Shown here piece by piece: positions 1 to 13,000 of a stretch of DNA of 64,000 nucleotides (positions within the stretch are counted from its first letter, which is position 1; each line of letters begins with the position of its first letter). A program made the translations under genes and the position numbers. The stretch is taken from NCBI GenBank assembly GCA_008933995.1, contig WARS01000015.1, forward strand, positions 2,416,501 to 2,480,500, in the 5' to 3' direction. The DNA is from Datnioides undecimradiatus (Eukaryota; Chordata; Actinopteri; Lobotiformes; Datnioididae). The notes beneath the pieces are model-generated. The model was not told where the DNA came from. It saw only the letters and a program-made list of their open reading frames with translations, and did not search any database.

Positions 1-431
1 CGGCCCGGCCCTTCTAATTTGTGAGTTTACGCAGGTCCTCTGGAGTTCAGCGCACACATCTCCTAAAACTGAAACAACAGATAAAAGCTCCTTCCTTTGC
101 AAGGATTGCGTCCGTTTCCACCATGTCAGTTTAACCTGACCTTACAAGTGAACGTGTGAAGTGCTTATCTGCAGCGATTACTTTTGTCTTTTTTCACACC
201 CTTAAAAATTGTTTTTGACATTTTAACTACATGTGTTTTTCCCCTTTATTATGTTGTTTTCTTAACATGAACCAAAAGCATACTGTATATGATTTGGACT
301 TAAGGGGATGCTTGTCCGTGCTCAGTACTGCTCTGAGATAAAAACATTTTGGTGACAAATCAAACCTTCCTCAGAACAATTGCACCAGCTACACAACATA
401 TTTGTAGTAATATCAATTTCTCCCTTCTTAC
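1..431. other. iqgap2: IQGAP2 intron 29 (partial)
   Basis: Continues past the window edge. The next GAP-domain exon, expected to start with a Lys-Tyr-Phe-like segment, is not in these bases. Confidence 0.75.
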
Positions 432-664
432 CTAAACTTCTCATATGTCTGAGATATGTAGTTGTTCATTGGCGTCATATGTGCGTTCTCGCCCTCAAAC
501 AGCTTATTCGCGGCGGCGTGCTGCAGCATCTTTGCCACAGATCCCAGGTTACGACGCTGGTCTAAGTGAAGCTGCCCTCCAGCAGACATGTCGATGATGT
601 CAAAGCCGTCGGGGGCCACAATGGCTGGGTTCATGTAGCGATAGTACAGCAGGTTTCCTACAAT
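432..664 (-). CDS. iqgap2: IQGAP2 exon 29 (GAP-related domain; last exon visible)
   Basis: Encodes IVGNLLYYRYMNPAIVAPDG, then QRRNLGSVAKMLQHAAANKL, ending MNNYISQTYEKFR in phase 2 at donor GTAAGA. YYRYMNPA is the IQGAP counterpart of the RasGAP FLR-x-x-NPA motif. No further coding exon is visible in bases 1-431. Confidence 0.96.
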
Positions 665-2247
665 CTGTTGTGCAAAGAAGAGAACACGCCGTTAAGAGCT
701 TTCGTGAAATTAAACTGCATCCACCTCAGCACGCTCACAATAATAAAGCATGCACTGAAGACTGCATGAGCAGACACATAACATACTCAACTGTGAATGA
801 CAAAGTTCGGACATATATGTGTACATCTACCTTCAGCAGCTCATCCTCTGAGGCTTCTGGAAACTTTTCGTGGAGGCTGTTCTTCAGAACTTTTGCTATG
901 TATCTCATGCCATAACTACATGCAAAACAAAAAAGCATTGATGGGACATCGAACACAAAACAACATGCATTCACAAACTATATGACAAATGATACTGCAT
1001 GCTTAAGACAGGCAGAGTAGGACTTATCTGAAGCACTGATGTGTTGATTTCTGCAATTGTTGATAGCTTTTAGTGTCTCTTTGCAAATATTTATACTGAC
1101 TTAAAGAGTCAGTTCTTTTACTTTGAGCTTAATTTAAAAAAAAATAGCACCATCTAGTGGAATAACCATCAGCAACTTTGGAAATGATCCACTGTTTTGG
1201 GGATTTCACATATTAAAGTAAGGAAAATAGAAGTATTTATGTCCCCACTGCAGAACTGAGACAGCTGGTTGTGGATAATGTAGCACAAAGCACTGCTCTG
1301 TTCTGTTTTTGTTCTTAAGCAACTGACCAGATGACTGCTGCTTGCTCCAAAGCAGTGATTGTCTAGTAATGACTATGTCCCAACATGCAGCTGAAACCTT
1401 AACAACCAGAATGAGTGGCTAATAACATGCCGAAGCATATGATCATATCCTGTCTAGCCCTATTTTAGTCATGCTGCTCTGATTATATTGTTGAATAATG
1501 TGAAAAATAGAAGAGACAAATACTAAACAGCAAGACGAGTGAACAGAAAAATAACTTGGAAAGCTATGCAAAGTATAAAAATCCGAGGTAATCTATAAAC
1601 AATAAAAAAAGGTACATAAACACATGAAAAGGCTCGAGGCGTTTCCTGATTAAACAATACTGAGAATGCAGGTGGACATACAGTAATGAACAGGGACAGC
1701 TTAAAACATACTGCTGTCCGGTGCGACACAACAACCAGCCAAAATTATGACCTCAAGAGTTTAATCAACACCTTCACACAGTTTGTGGTGTCATGTGTTT
1801 GTATTATTTTGCGCAACCATGTGCATTAGAAAGGGACTTCGTTGGAATCCACCCAAACCCTTCGTTATGCTTCCTCACAATTTGAACCACGTGGCAGAAA
1901 ATGACCTACGCGATTGCCGACCGTATGTTCAGGCACTGACAAGCAGAACTGTCACAGGGGACAAAAGGGAGAAGTGGACACTGACACTCAACAGACCCCA
2001 AAACTTACGGGATATTATCCAGCGAGGACACAATGGAGCTCAAGACCTTATCTGTAGCAGACCGCAGTGCCAGACTCGATGCCTCCAGCCTGTTGCGTAC
2101 TTCCTCATGTGACATGGCCTGCTCTGGAGTCACTTCATAGGGCAGCTTGCTGAAAGACGACGACAACAACGGTGGGACAAGGTTTATACATATATACACA
2201 TGCAAGGGTGATTGTCTTCATTGTGCATGGTGGTAGTTCATGTGTGT

Positions 2248-2282
<35 letters not shown>

Positions 2283-4004
2283 CAGTCACAGCTTTAGTGG
2301 TGTGTTTATGAGACTAAAGTATCTTTAAATAATGCATTGTAAAAAGTAAACAATAACCTGAGCAGAGTGTGTCTTGTATAGCATTTATGAAGCCAATAAC
2401 AATACCAATTTTAGAAGGAATGAATTCACAGATACCTCTATGACAGCTGACACAGTGAATGTTTGAGCTGAAATTAAAAAAAAAAACCCAGACCTTTGTG
2501 CGATGGCTTTGCTCAATATTTACAAAAATAACAATATTTACAAGAGATAACTTTGTTGTAGTGACACAAATGTACTATCACAACTATTATTTATCATGTA
2601 CTTTAAATAATACTGATATCTCCATAATTTGACTTATGACTTATATTAGCTGACTGATATATCGGTTGGGCTCTGAATGTTAGGATACAGAGGTTTTAGG
2701 TAATGATTGTTTCACCCTCTCTACTTTCCTCTACCTGGCCTCTCCAGTAGCGGTCTCTAGCTGGTTGACCCAGGCTTTGTACACGTCCACCGGGTTGGTG
2801 TTGATGCCCAAATTCTTGTCCTCAATGATGTCTCTGACCACTGGAGCCAGCAGCTGCCTGAGTGTGTTGTGGCCGCGGGCTCCTCTGTTGAAGCTCACAA
2901 CCATCTTGATGACTGTTGGGTTCCCCGTCACTATGTCCTGGATCTGGTCCACCTTAGAGCTGAGATGTTTGGACAAGCTGGTTAGTACTGTTCATCAACA
3001 ACAGACAAAACATGAAGTTTGTTTGCTGAATTTCAAGCTGTTCTAATTTATTGATGTAGAAAAATCATTTAATGCTGTTCCACTGTACCAAATTGTTGTC
3101 ACAGTGGAACAGTATTGATGCAGTTCCTACTTGATTTCCTCCTCAAGGGCAGACTTGAAGAGTTTGAGCAGCAGGTATTCCTCTCTCTGGTTTGAGGCGT
3201 AGTTGTACAAGGTGAAGATCACAGTGTCCATGAACTTGGTGGACTTGTTTTGGGGCATCTGGAAGATCAGCTTGGCCAGGTAGGGCGGGTTTGTCTAAAG
3301 GCGCGAGAAGAGAAAAGGAATAGACGCTCACGTCTGCAACTGCACAGGGATATCACTTTAAAGCTTTTATGCAGAGTAGGTGCAAGTTGTAGCTTCAGTT
3401 GGGCTGAGATGAAGTTCACTGCATTTTTGTATCACCTGCAGCAGGTAAAACAGATGTTGGTAGGCCTCCAGTTTCCTTCTTTTGCCTTTATTTAGGCCCT
3501 TGATACCCAGTCTGTCTCCTGCATTCAGGTCATCTTTACTCGCTTTACTTTTCTTGTTCTTCATTTTCTTACTGTGGGACACCACATCCTTTTAAAAAGG
3601 AACAAACATTAAATTAATTCATCAGCAAAAATATATAGGACAAAATATAATTAAGCTCAGGAGCCAGAAACCCGTTACCAAGCTACGAATCACATCAGTA
3701 ATAAATCCCACTGTGCCTTTCATTTCCTCGACACACCAAAAGTTTTGCCAACCTGCAGAGTGATCCTGTTCTTCACTAGCAGTCCGATCTTTATATCCAT
3801 CAGGTTCAAGTCTTTTTCCATCTGCTGATTGGAGCGAATATTGGTGACCACTTCCTCTCGAAGCCGCGTCACTTCCTGCTCTTCCTGAAGGTCCAGGGCG
3901 CTCTGCTCCAACAAGTGGACGAACTTGCGCACCACTGACAGAGGAGGATCCTTGGCCCCGGCTAGAATTTGGTACATATAAAAAAGAAGAAGTCAAAACA
4001 CTTG

Positions 4005-4055
<51 letters not shown>

Positions 4056-7000
4056 GAAACAATTAATGAAAAAAAAAATAGTGATACTACATCTAACACT
4101 GCTTTTAAAACCATGGCAAACAGCGATTTTGCCAAAGTCACATGACCCCAAACATTTTCTAGTCTCACAGCCCGCTCAGGTCTAACTGCAGGAGTGTAAA
4201 ATGCCCTTTTGACTTACTTAGGGTTCTGTAGTCATCTCTGGCTTTGTTGGCCTTTAGAAAAGCCTGGATTTTCACAATTTCTTTTTCCTAAACACACAAG
4301 ATAACAGTGAGTCTTACACAACAAGGAGCAAACAACACAAATCCAAAGAATGCCGCTCAGTGACCCGTTACTCACGTGATCTTTGAAGAACTGTAGCCTC
4401 TGATTGTATTTACGTTTTGCTCTCCACATTTTCGCCACAGACTGGATCTAAAAACACAAGAGTTTGATAACGAGTCTTACATATTGTAGCTGTGTTACTG
4501 ATTTTAGATCCATTAACATTAAGGCCAGCGGCTGAGGAGCTAACACTTCCGTTTGTCACTTTATAGTTGTTTGGTCCATCAGTTAATACACTTTTTGATA
4601 TTTTTTAGATGAATAAACAAGAGCACTCAATTTCTCACCTTGACAATAGAAGCCACATTTTTCTGAAGCAAATTCATCCTGTCTTTGTACATTTTCCTCT
4701 GTTTGTAACCTTTCCAGCAAGCCTGCAGAAAAAAAGCATGTTAAAAATGCGGTTTGAATTTTATTTCTTTTTGGATCGCTACCTATATTGATCCATTATT
4801 GCTGCAGCAGCACCTGATTTCTGACCGACAATCGCTATTCACAATGGAGCCATACGCTACCTGCAATTTGACAACGTGTGGTTCTTGCTGGTGTAGGTAC
4901 TCCATTCTCTGGGCGAGCTTCTTCCTGACCAGGTAACCTCTGACTCTCGCCTGCAGCTGGGTCACCAAGGACTCATTGGCCAACCATAACTGTTCCCTGT
5001 TATATTCTGCAGTCACACAGCTGACCACACCCTTGGGGGAAAAAGGCATGCTATCAAGTTAGTAATTTAATTTTAAAAGAAACATTACTGCATTCACTGT
5101 TAAGGAGGAAAGAAGAAAATAATGCCCTTATTGAGAAGTAAGTGTATAAATGCAACATTACATAAAGATATCAATTAGCTACCTGTATTTCCTCTTTACT
5201 GAGATGGCCACCATTGTGATCAAATCCATCAGGCTCCTCCCAAGTGCCCTGTCCAGTTTCCAGATTATAGTAGAAGTCATATCTGTCCTTGATGCAATGT
5301 TTTACCCACACACTATCAGTGCTGCCTGGAGGAAAGCAGAAAGTGGACCTTTAGACATACTTGTAATCATACTGAATATCTGAAAACTAGGTGTGGGTAT
5401 CAGCTTCTTAAACACTGAGCCTCTTCTCTCGTGATACGTGTTCAGCAGTTACCTTTAGAAGCGCCGTTTGTTTGTCTCTGCGCCAGTTCAGCCTGGTACA
5501 TGTCAGCACATTCAGGTAAAACTGCTTTCAGGCCAGCACCAGGAACCTGCAAAGCCTGAAGTGTATTCTTAGAGTCCCCTTTGGCCACCATCCTGTTAAT
5601 ATCAGCTACTGCTCCAGCCACTAGCAAAGACAAGAATAAACCAAAGACAAGAAATGTAGTTATAAATAATACAATAACAATACCATGCCAACACGCAGGC
5701 CATCTACATCACGATAACATATGCCCACAAATAGGACAACTTCTTTTGTTCAAAGCAGGAAGTGTTTACTGCATTCAATCCTTAGGTTCTGGACAGCTTT
5801 CAGGGTCACATTAAGGATTTATGTTAAACAATGTGTAGCAAAAAGCAAAGACTGCAAGGCACAGAAACTTTAACCAGTGCGTCATCAGTATGTCACATTA
5901 AAGACTGACTTCAAGGTGACAAAGAATCTCTAAAAGAAACTTTGCGCGGGAGATGAAATATGGCTGTCTGTATTTTAAGCCATTATACTGTGAAATTTGT
6001 GCTGGCACACAACGAACTTTGCAGCGAAGGTCATTTTCCTGGTGCATCAGTAAACAGGAGGAGCTTCTGTCTAGTGGCAGCTGAAACAAGCTTTGAGTAT
6101 TAAGTTAGAACAGTAATGAGCCCACTGTGTCAGAGCTTGTACTGGATGTTCCCGTGCAGAACAATTAACTAAATGTTAATTAACTATTAGTTTGTACAGT
6201 CAAGATATGGATGGGTGAATTTAAACTGTGGGTACATACATGTGAGAGCGTCCTCTTCATCCTGGTTGGCTGTGTGTATGGCCTCTTGGATTTGGTCCAG
6301 CCACAGTACTGCAGACTCATCTCCAGAGCTCTACAATCAGGTAAAAGCACAAAGTGACATGTTGTCCTTTCAAAGGGAAGAGACCAAACTGCAAACCTCT
6401 GGCGCACAGCGCATTGTTCATGCATAGCCGCACAATACTAACTTGTTATCAATTCGTGAATCTTTTGAAGCAATTTTGGTCACAAAATTAAATAGCCGTG
6501 TTTATAATTAATGTGCACTTATGTTACTTTATGCAAATTCATCAAGTTAGGATTGTGGGGATTTTTGAAAACTCAGCATTTTGCTCTACGGCATTAGCAC
6601 TTCACAGCAGCACTGACTACCAACACTATACAAGCCGGTGCTAATAGAGCAACAGCAAATAATAAACAGTACCATTTCCCCTGTGTCCAGAGGTAAGGTC
6701 TAAAAGGAAAAGAAAAATATGTCTTGTTAAAAATAGTCACACCACACACACACACACACACACGCTCGCAGCCGAGCTCAATCAGCTCTTTACTACAAAC
6801 AACCCTGACAATACAAGATCAAAACAAGCACGAGGATGTTTATTCAGCCTGACTTTTATATTTTTGTTCTCAGGCTAAACTTAGAGATCTCTGGAGGGGA
6901 CTGGGCTGCATCCCTGACCACCGGAGCCAACAGGAAGGAAGTCACCATTAAAACACACTTTTCAGACTAAAAGCAGTCTCTTTGTTTGTATCCGCATCCG

Positions 7001-10000
7001 AGCAATGATTTTCCAGTCACCTCGACATGTGTTTGGAGAGTACGGCAGTATTGTTAATTATTTAAAGACGTGTCTTAATATTTGTGCGGCACATCATTTT
7101 GATAGCAAACATTTAATGCAGAAGCAGCATCTGTTACAGTAGTGATTCCTCAACTCCGTAACCAGGCGATTAGGATAAAAATAAACGCAAATGTCACATC
7201 CATCGAATACCAACACCTCATTATCGCCTAAACCACAAGAAAATTACTTTTTGTAACAGTAATGAGTGTCATTTCTGTAAAGATCAGAGCTGCTGATAAA
7301 CCACGATGCAGCATTTTCCCATTCCAGTGAGTCAGGAGGCAGTCACTGACGCACGCAGAGGGGAATTCAGTTTTCAAGTGTGGACAGGAAACGTGCTCAC
7401 TGCTCTGCACAAACACACAAGCATCAGACATGCAGTAGCGGGAAGCCGAGCTTGTATACACACCGTGATCAGTTCAACTGTTGCACTGCAGAGATGCAAA
7501 ACGGCAGATTTCACCGGTGGAAAATATTCAGTGAGGAGAAGCAACACCAAAAAGGGTGAAGAACAGAGAAACCTTCCGGGATACACACTGGAGAGTACTA
7601 TGAGCAACCTTTTGCCTGGACTCCTCATTTGTCTGATGGCAGCACGGACTATTCAGCGTGATGGTAAGTTCATTATCTCGCAATTATACTGTGTCCCTTT
7701 GGTACACACAAACACAGACTGCTTTTCTAGATATTTTAGTGCATAGTTTTATGATAGAAATATCCGTTTCCTTTGCAAAAACCAAGATAATTAACTACAC
7801 TTTTACACTACACTACACTTTTGTTTTAATGTACTTTTAAATGCTCTTTTATTATTAAACTTAACCTGCTTTAAAGCCATAAACATTGTTTTTCTTCCAT
7901 TTATAGGAATCAGAACAACGACTAAAACCAATAGGTCAGTTGGTTTGATACCAAAAACCTTTAAGGGAAGGATGTACCCACTTAATGAGACAGATGAGCT
8001 GCCCACCCTGTTCCAGACCAGCACAAACCCTTTGCTGTCTGTGAATTCAGAGGATGCAGTGACCACCTTTACCACAGGGGTCCTCAGCACTGGGGTCATA
8101 CCTTCATCATACATCCTGGCCATGCTGGTGGGTATCCCCTCCAACGCCTACATTCTGGCCTTCCTCAGACACAGAGCAAAGTCCTTCTCCATGGTGATTC
8201 TTTACCTGAACCTGGCCCTGTCTGACCTGCTGCTCCTGCTTTCCCTGGCACTGCGTGTTCACTACCACTTCAACGGAAACAACTGGATATTCGGGGAAAT
8301 GTCCTGCCGGCTTATAACAGCATTGTTTTACGGCAATGTTTACTGCTCAGCTCAAACCATAGCATGCATCAGCCTGAAGCGCTACCTGGCTGTGGTCAGA
8401 CCGTTTTTGTACAGAAGGCTGTCTAAGACTAAACTGGCAGTTTGGACATGTTTAATTGTATGGTTCCTGTATGGCGCTGCTATTGTGCCTGAGCTCCTAG
8501 TCAGGCAGAGCTACCAGGTTACCCAGCTGGGAATCACCACCTGCCATGACGTACTTCCCCTAGAGGAAAAATCCCACTCCCCACTAGTGCCATACAGGCT
8601 GATGCTGGTTTGTCTGGGCTTTTTAGTGCCTTTCCTGATTTGTATCTATGCCCATGTGGCAGTTGTTTACCACCTTGGACAATCAGGTTGTGACTGGAGA
8701 CCATTTATCAGGGTCAGCAGTGTGGTTTTCATCATCTTTGTGGTGTGTTTCTTGCCTAGCGGCATCCTTCACCTCGCCCACTACATCCGCCTATTTTCTC
8801 TTGGGGATGACAGACTCTATGGATACTACAGAGTAGCAGTGTGTCTCTGCTGCTTCCATAGTTGTCTAGATCCCTTCCTGTGTATGCTCATTTCCAAGAC
8901 GACAGCTTCAGAACTACAATTCTTCTCTCTCCACGGGATACCTCCGAGGCCGGCTGTTACGATGTGAGACTGTACTGTACTGTAAAATGCATTTCTTTGG
9001 TAGTCCGCCGTCGGAAACCAGCAGGGAAGTACAAACCGAGAAACAAAGATGTGAAAGTTATAACTGGATGCTGCAAATCTACTGCAAGCTCTGTAAGGTT
9101 TAAAAGAAATTCTCAGACTGGGAAACTGTTTGCTTGATGATAAGGGATTAACTTATGAAGGAACTATAGTATTTACATATTATAGCAGTGGGGAAATGTC
9201 CTGCCGTAGTCCAAAAAAATCAGAGTTAACCACAAAAGCCACCATTTACATGAGCATTTATTCTTGCCCTTCCACTTTTTAACTTTATGCGCAATGTGTA
9301 CATAAAAGTTCTATACCAACATGAAGCAAATGACCAATAAAATTATTGATCAGAATATTATAATACATATATATAATATTATAATACACTAAATGCATAA
9401 AAATGAACTTCATTTGCAGTCACAATACCTGGCAGAGGAGCCGCTTGGTATATTGTAGGACGTCATGGTAGTGTTTGGCTGTGGCTGGGTTCACCCCTGT
9501 CAACTTGGCTGTGGGGAGGAGCAGGGCAGCGAGGGTCTGCTGGTGTTGACCTGAGTTTAGCGCCTCATTGATCTCAGCTATGGCTATGATGCCTGGAGGT
9601 AGAAGATTAAAAAACACATAACGGATCAGTGACTGTGACTCATATGTATTACATGTTTTTTTAAAAAAGCAATTGAAAGACCACAACCAAGAACTTTTTT
9701 TACTCAAACTATCGCCGAACATCGCCACCACATAAAACAACTAGAAATCCACAAGATGTTCTTACGTTCATGCTCTTCTTGGACCTGAACGTTGACTGTG
9801 TCAATGCATTTCTGAACATCATTCCAGGTGAGAAACTCTTGGCCGTTGGCAAGAGCCTCTTCTCTCTGTTTGATAAGAGTGTCAGCATACCTAAGAGACA
9901 ATGAAGAGGTGTGAGGATGCACCATAGAAAAAGATCTACAGTAAAGTGCAGTGTTTTACCTGTTGAGGTTGTCTTGGTCCATGTTGGTGAAGCCCAGAGG

Positions 10001-13000
10001 AGAATCTGTCAGCTGCTCAATCACAGCCTGAGGGTCTTTGGTGTCCAGCACCTCGTTCAGCACTGCTACAGCTGACAGCATCTCCACAGCTACACTCAGC
10101 TCCTCGTGGCTCAAGCCAGACTGAAAAACACAAAAGACCTGTGAATTACAAGCACGAACTGACATGTCGAGCACTAACCTCACCTATACATCCTAATAAC
10201 ATCTGTCTCAAAAAGTGGGTTCTGCATGTTTAGGAGTCAAAGCTGTTCACACGCTGTCTTACCCGCCCTCCTTGCAGCTGCAAACTGAACAGCTCAGCCT
10301 GATAGAGGTTGGCTGCAGTTTGGTAGACGATCGGCAGTTGTGCTTCAGGGTTCAGGAGCTCCTCCACTGTGTCCTGTGCATTGCCAAGACGAATGGCTGT
10401 ATTGATCGCTGCTACTGCGTCGAGTTCTGGTCAAGAGAGATTATGACTATTAGTCATGTCTTACGGATAACCTAAAAATAATTTTGCAAAGACATATCAG
10501 GTTTTTAATATTACATTTCTTCCCTGCCCAGCTGGGGAGTAATGGAAATAAACATTTATGTAATTAACAATAATGTGCTTACTTCGTTTCTCTGCCTCAG
10601 CAAAGTCATTGCAGGAGCTGACAACTCTCTGAATCTCCTCTTTGTCGACCATTACGGCCCTCCCTCCATCCTGCAGCACAAAAATGAGAGTACATTATGG
10701 AGATGTCACTTAGATCCTGTGGATATGTAGCCTGTCTAATGCGGGACAGTGGAAGAGTCTCGGCTGATTGCTTCTTTATTCTTTCTTTCCTTTGCATTGT
10801 AATACAATTTTCTCACTGTGTGAGGAGTAAAAGAAACAACAGCAATGATCCTTCAACTGTGTCTTCAATACATAAAAATGGTCGTGGACCTTCTTTGTCC
10901 TTCTTTTGACAGGTGGTCAAAGGCGATGCTGCATGTGTGCTTCACTACAAATATGCATCTTTCCCTCTATTTTACATCCACTGCAAATAAATGGAATTAT
11001 AAAACTTATAGCTTGTAAAGAAGCTCATAAGAGGTTGGGAAGAAGTGAACAAACACTCTCTGACTCATACCTTGGATTTATGTTGGCAGTAGGTGGTAAA
11101 ATGTTCCAGGTACCAGCGACAGTTCGACTCTTGAACACCCAGCAAGGCCAGAGCTTCAAGCCTAAGTGCAGCCAACAAAGCAGCCTGGTCCTGGGCAGAC
11201 ACTGCCTGATTCACCTGCCTGACTGCATCCTGGACTGCAGTTTGGAAAGTAAAGGAGACAGATGTCACTGAAGGGTAATGAATCCTATTTTCCAAGACTC
11301 AGAAAATTATACATAAATACCTAAATTCTCTACTGTAAACTAGTTTTCAGACATCACATGTATACTGTGTTGATATGCAATGCTGCATGCAATTTCTATA
11401 CAAGAAAGAAGACAACAGTGGAACTGGAGAGTGTAACTAATACATGTAAGAGGTAAAATCCTTACTGTTGACACAGTCAAGGCAGCCCTGGATCTCCTGC
11501 TGAGTCAGCAGCTCCTCATAAACATCTCTTTCTTCAGTAGCAACTGATGAGCGCTAATTGATGGAGACAAAGATGATTTTAAATATATTTGATACTGATT
11601 TCAGCATATTTAATTATAAAACGGTCACATTATTTTTTAGTTCCCACCCATTCCACTTTGCATATTTTACATAACATATCTGAGCCGTGGAGTGGATTAA
11701 ATGGACGGCTCCTGTTCGTGCAGTATTTGTATGAGAATGAGAGGCGAGATGCCAGATGGTGTGTGGAGGGTTTGCGGAGGGTTTGTGTTTAGTGAAGTAC
11801 GGCTGACACTGCAGCCACTGGAATGTGCTGGCAAGGCCTGTGGAGTGAGATTGTGCAGGCAACCCCTTTCAGACTTCATTATGAATATCCCTTCAGTTCA
11901 TTATAACTGTCAGGGCTAAACGCTGTTTAAGCCAACTGTCAAAACCTTTCCAACATAAAATATCGACTTAGGGCAACAGTCGTGTTTACATTTTTTAATT
12001 TTTTTTTTTGCATTACTCAAATTCAGTGATTTGGTGTCACAGTTCTTGTAATGACAGTAAGGAACTGAATATCTGTGTGGTCAAAGAAGGGAAAGACAAT
12101 GAGCGACGAGAGGTTAAACCGACTTTACAAGGTCACACAGTCAAGCTTTCTATACGGAGAAAGCCAGTCAAGATGATATACAAGATAACATAATATACAA
12201 ACAAACAATGCCACTGAAACATAAGAGGTCACTGATGTATTTGTTAGCCTTCTCACCCTCCCTGAGGACTGATTCTGCTTTTGAGCCTTGGCCTGGCTCA
12301 GTGTGTCCTGGTAGTCCTGGGCCAGAGCTTCCTGGGTGTTCCTCAGCATTGCATTTGGATTATTCAGGGCTCCCATTGTCACAGAAGCCTGACCTCTGTC
12401 AATGGCCTCGTTGATGGCGATCACAGCAGCATGCACTGAGGGCAACAGAGTGCATGTGAACATTATAAATCTTTGGGAGTTTCTTGAAGATATCAATAGA
12501 GATTTAGCTTAAAAGGGTCAGAGGACTTACAGGCAGCTTCATCTACTGAGAGCTCATTGGCCAGAATCCCTCCAATCTTACTGAAAGCTGGCATTTGAAT
12601 ACCATACTTCTCCAGCTCACTCCTCATGTTACTGATCTCTTCCTCTGAAAAACAGATAATATATAATATATATAATATATAAATATTGCAGGGCAATGGC
12701 GTGGTCATAGAGCACATCCTGTCTGAAAAGCTATTTTTACAGTTTTTAAATCAACTGCATTGGTACAATCATAAAATAATACTCATGATTCTCAACACAC
12801 TTGAGCATTTCTATTCATCTACAGTATATACATTTCGTATTGCTTCTGTCTCGCTGCCGTTAAAATAGATTACACCTTTTTTCCAATGATCTGTGAAACT
12901 CTCAGACATGCTCATCAGCACGATGACTGGATAAATCGCCACGTGCAAACGTAAACAGACATCATACAGGAACATTGGAACTGTCAAACAAGAATAAGGG

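Noticed and set aside
6673-6699. Possible 27-base IQGAP2 micro-exon (TLPLDTGEM) with TTTTAG acceptor and GT donor
   Set aside because: The donor GTACTG is poor, and exons 15 and 16 already align with IQGAP1 without a gap, so inclusion would insert nine extra residues.
7306-7599. Upstream in-frame extension of F2RL2 exon 1 to a Met at 7306
   Set aside because: It would bury the signal peptide nearly 100 residues inside the protein, unlike any PAR.
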